Shown here: positions 60,551 to 64,000 of the stretch, piece by piece | Numbering within the stretch: position 1 is the first letter of the stretch | Layout: each line of letters opens with the position of its first letter | Assembly (NCBI GenBank): GCA_020081605.1 | Contig: JAHREC010000011.1 | Coordinates: 4,278,001-4,342,000, forward strand | DNA from: Albifimbria verrucaria | Lineage: Eukaryota; Ascomycota; Sordariomycetes; Hypocreales; Stachybotryaceae | DNA length: 64,000 nucleotides | Direction of reading: 5' to 3' | Program-made: the position numbers and the translations under genes | Notes under the pieces: model-generated | The model's input: only the letters and a program-made list of their open reading frames with translations | Told to the model about the DNA's origin: nothing | Databases searched by the model: none

Positions 60551-63500
60551 ATGGCAACCGCCTCAACGGAGCAGCGGGAGCTGCAGCTGGTTGACAACGT
60601 CGAGTTCAAGATTCTTGCCGTAGCGAATAATGAGGAAAACTGCAGCAATTATTACAGCGCTTCCTTGCTCCGGTAATTCTCAAAGCAGGAAGTGAGCATG
60701 CGGCCGTTCGGATCAAGGTATGTCACTCCTCAGAATCTCCTAGTGATTAGGTGTAGTCTGCTAATACCCCTACAGGTCATCCAGATCTTAATGAGACTCA
60801 AGATATTCATTCAAGCACCCAGGTAAGCTCATAAACTCTTTGACCTTGTTGCATGGCTAAAATCAAACTTCCAAAGCGTTGTCCTACCTGTGAAAGCGCT
60901 CCTTGAACAGTACAAGGCTCAAGAATCCCCAGCATCAAACAGCTAGACCTATCTTTCATTCAACACAGCTTGGAACGCATAGATGACGACGATAGACGCG
61001 ATCTCATTCCCATTGCCCTGCGTGGCTTTTCTAAAGACGAAGGCGAGTCACGCGCTGGGCAATTCTTCCAGATTATCTTACGACTACTTCTTGATGCAAG
61101 AATACCACCTCGTGGTAGCAAAGACGATGAAGCCTTTAGAGAGTCCATTGGTCTATCAGATCCGGCCGATGCCAAGTACCTGGCCAAGATGATTTCCATT
61201 TTCTTTAGGCTCCGTGTACCCACCGGAACTCGCTCGTGGGAGGTGATGAACCCAACCCTCTCCTCAGAAGAGTTGGGACTTTTCCGCACAGAAGACCCTG
61301 CAAGCCAAACAGTATTCAAGAGAATGTCTGAATTGAAAGCCAAACTCGTCGCTCTTTTGGCCAGCGGCGCCTTCTTGGACGACGAGAAGTTTTTCCCTGC
61401 TCTTTATGCCGCATCCAGTTTCGACAATCGAGTTGCATCTGCTGGAGAAGAGATTGTGAAGAGGAGCACTGTGTCTTTAGAGGAGCCGGATCTCGTCAGG
61501 CGCTTGTTCCAAGTGCACGCTAGGCTGCCGGCAGCATATCGTACCCGCATTCTGGCAATGCTATCTAAATCTACAATTTCGACCACAATGTCCGAAGAGA
61601 TCATGGGCGTTGTCTCTCGTGACTTCCTGCAGCAGTCAACAGACAATTCAGAAAACTCACTCCAGCCTACAAGTGCTCTTGAACGGACCAAACTGCATAG
61701 AGCACTGTTCCAATATCTGTCATGGGTTGCACGTGTCGGACCATCCAAAGAAGGCTTTGCCATGCGCCGCGAACTTGTGAGCATAATGAGGACTTATGTA
61801 GAGTCACAGGGCTGGCCTATACCAACACAAAACTCTTCTGACGACGTCGCTCTCCGCTCCAAAGCATATGAGACAATCGGTATGTTGTGCCGTGGAGCAG
61901 ACTGGCCAGTCTCGGATCGCTTGGACCTTGCTCGATGGCTACTCCGTTCGCTATCCGAGGACCCTACCAATGAATCTATCGTCAATATTGATGGCGCGCT
62001 GTCAAGCTTAGCTGCAGATTTCCTGGCAACTACTGACAGCGCAAGGACAGAACTACAAAACTTGCTTCTGACTTATATGTCCCTCCAAGATGAGGCGCCT
62101 GCAGTACGCAGTACGCGCCATGCTGTGGTCAAATGGGCCAACCAATGCCTTCCTTTCTCCGACCTGTGCGGTCGATGGATTGACATTCTTGCAGTTGCAG
62201 GACAAAAGAACGAACGGAGCGATGTTATTGAACAAGGCCATAAAGGCCTGGATCCCTGGACATACCTAGCACACAACGAAAAGAGCCCGTCATTGCCCGA
62301 CTGGAAAGCAATGACCGTCGCCTTCTTTGGTTCGTTTATCGAGCCTAGCACTGTGTCGGATTCTCAGTCACCACTTCCAGCGCCATCAGTTACATCTGAG
62401 GTTTCGGTCTTTCAAAACTTTGAAGGTGGTCGTCGGTCTGCATACCCAGTCGCACTGCGTTACTGCAGGCAAATTATGTTTCTGTCTGCCTTGGATGACT
62501 TCAAGGTCGAGCCTGATTGGATGCAGGCTTTAGACGCACAGGTCAAAACTGCGATTGCAACTCGGGAGAAAATTCGTTCGTACCTACGAACAGTCGAAGC
62601 AGAGTATCTTGCCTTCTATCTTAGGGCATGCTTGGAGGGGTCTTTTCTTGAAGACCCGACCATCACTGAAGAGTGTATCCGGTGCTTTGTAGAAGTTGGC
62701 TCCTTGAGTCCAAGTGCTGTTCTCGCCGTTTTGGCGACCCATGACAAGAAGCTTTTGGATCTCCTCAAGTCGAACAGTAAAGAGGTTCGGTCGCTTGCGG
62801 CAAAGGCGATTGGAATACTTGCACCTCACCCTGCCAATGGCCTTGACAATGTTGAGAAATGGATTCAGGTGCTCCATGGCATATTTGACCATGCTGAGAG
62901 TTCGGCTGGGCCAGTGCTCAATGCTGCAGAGGGCGCGTTGCTTGGTTTTGGCCACATTTGTTCGCGCAGTGTCTTTTATGGTAACACCCCATCTTTGACC
63001 AGTGATTCCTTGCCAGTTTATCTCCTTGTTGATGAAGGCATCCCTGAATCATTGTTTGAGTGCGCCTTGGAAGCATTCGCCCAACTCTGGTCTGCAGGGC
63101 TTGCAGTACCAGAGACAGCAGGAAAGTACGCTTTGAGCAGCATCGTGGAGAAGCTCGTAAGCAAGGCCAAAAAGCGAAACGAGAAGGCAATATTCGCCTT
63201 AGGCAGACTGGCTCTGTGCTTAGACGAAGCCGAGAGTGCTCCAAGTTCTACCGATGGGGAGACTGACTGGTCTAGTGGTGTGCTGGGCACCATACTTAAA
63301 GAGCTATTTGCACTTCACGAAATTAAGCAGGTGGAGGTACACTTCACTGTCGGCGACTCGCTTACCGCAGGCGTTGCACGATGGGACTCCGACTTTGTCA
63401 AGCTCACCATGGACGTCGAGCCACAGACCCTTGACTTCCAAAAAGAATCTCGAGGAAACTTGTCACATCAGTCTTGGAAAAGATACTGACTGATTGCAAA

Positions 63501-64000
63501 TCGACCAAACCATCCCTGCTGAAAGCATCTGGAATTTGGCTCTTCTGTATGGTCCAGTACTGTTCGCATCTGAACGAAGTGCAGTCCCGGCTACGAGAGG
63601 CACAGGCTGGTTTCATGCGTCTGCTTAGCGCAAGAGATGAGCTAGTCCAGGAGACTGCATCTCGCGGACTGTCTCTAGTCTACGAGCGCGGTGATGCTGA
63701 TCTCAAGGCGACATTGGTAAAGGATCTAGTATCAGCCTTCACCAGCACCGGAACACAGCTCAAAGTAGATCAGGAAACTGAACTATTTGAACCTGGCGCT
63801 CTCCCAACCGGAGAAGGGAGTTCAGTAACGTCATATAAAGATATTGTGAACTTGGCCAATGAGGTTGGGGATCAAAGGCTTGTTTACAAGTTCATGTCTC
63901 TCGCCGCCAACGCTGCTACATGGTCAACTAGGTCAGCGTTTGGACGCTTTGGGCTCAGCAACATTCTGTCTGAATCAGAAGTGGACCCGAAGTTGTATCC
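60551..64000 (+). CDS. ECM29: Proteasome adaptor and scaffold protein ECM29 (3' end outside window)
   Basis: A HEAT-repeat protein that tethers the 26S proteasome core and regulatory particles. The start at 60551 (MATASTEQREL) leads through introns at 60718-60775 and 60823-60876 into a long exon. The matching segments are LVDNVEFKILAVANNE, LEQYKAQESPAI, FIQHSLERIDDDDRRDL and GRWIDILAVAGQ; the repeats continue to the window edge with LANEVGDQRLVYKFMSLAA. Frame breaks at AAAA 60636-60639, C 60933 and AAAAA 63440-63444 each need one base. The part visible is about 1,110 residues of a protein usually near 1,800. The gene is essential neither in yeast nor known to be duplicated here; an intact copy is expected. 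Confidence 0.93.

Overview
The window looks like nuclear DNA of a filamentous ascomycete (Pezizomycotina, probably Sordariomycetes). Protein-coding genes carry short GT-AG introns of about 50-65 nt with CTRAC-type branch sites. Intergenic stretches are long. The recognisable genes (pdx-1/pdx-2 pair, a csx1-like three-RRM protein, ECM29, a choice-of-anchor B protein, ankyrin and F-box-like proteins) are typical of that group. No species is claimed.

Layout. 1-3.5 kb: no gene seen. 3.5-11.7 kb: a class 3 lipase (+), a DUF1399/GRDP-type protein (-), a membrane/F-box-like/Cys-rich protein (+) and a large protein with a Gly/Cys tail (-). 13.1-15.1 kb: an ankyrin-repeat protein. 15.3-18.5 kb: the divergent vitamin B6 pair pdx-2 (glutaminase) and pdx-1 (PLP synthase). 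20.6-27.1 kb: an orphan protein, a cytochrome P450, a tRNA-Met and a secreted EGF/beta-propeller protein. 30.9-33.9 kb: the most unusual segment, a non-coding RNA locus. 34.2-36.3 kb: choice-of-anchor B protein. 41-48.6 kb: a short-chain dehydrogenase, a 44-residue spliced ORF, an Ala/Pro-rich basic protein and a cyclase-family enzyme. 50.7-52.4 kb: csx1-like RNA-binding protein. 60.5 kb to the edge: ECM29, truncated by the window.

The RNA locus starts near a TATA-like box at 30925. It then runs through about ten tandem units of 61-70 bp. Each unit is a 34-44 nt intron (GTAAGT-type donor, CTGAC/CTAAC branch site, YAG acceptor) followed by an 18-27 nt pyrimidine-rich micro-exon. Downstream, longer introns hold box C/D snoRNA-like elements. 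After these come one further C/D element and three diverged copies of another, with terminal stems and conserved internal hairpins. I read it as a snoRNA host gene with an unusual splice-site ladder at its 5' end.

A technical point affects most gene models. In eleven genes the reading frame breaks only at homopolymer runs, always as if bases had been lost (about 25 missing bases). Adding back the lost bases makes every complete model divisible by three and brings conserved motifs back into frame. I therefore treat these as consensus sequence errors, not pseudogenes. Coordinates below are those of the sequence as given.
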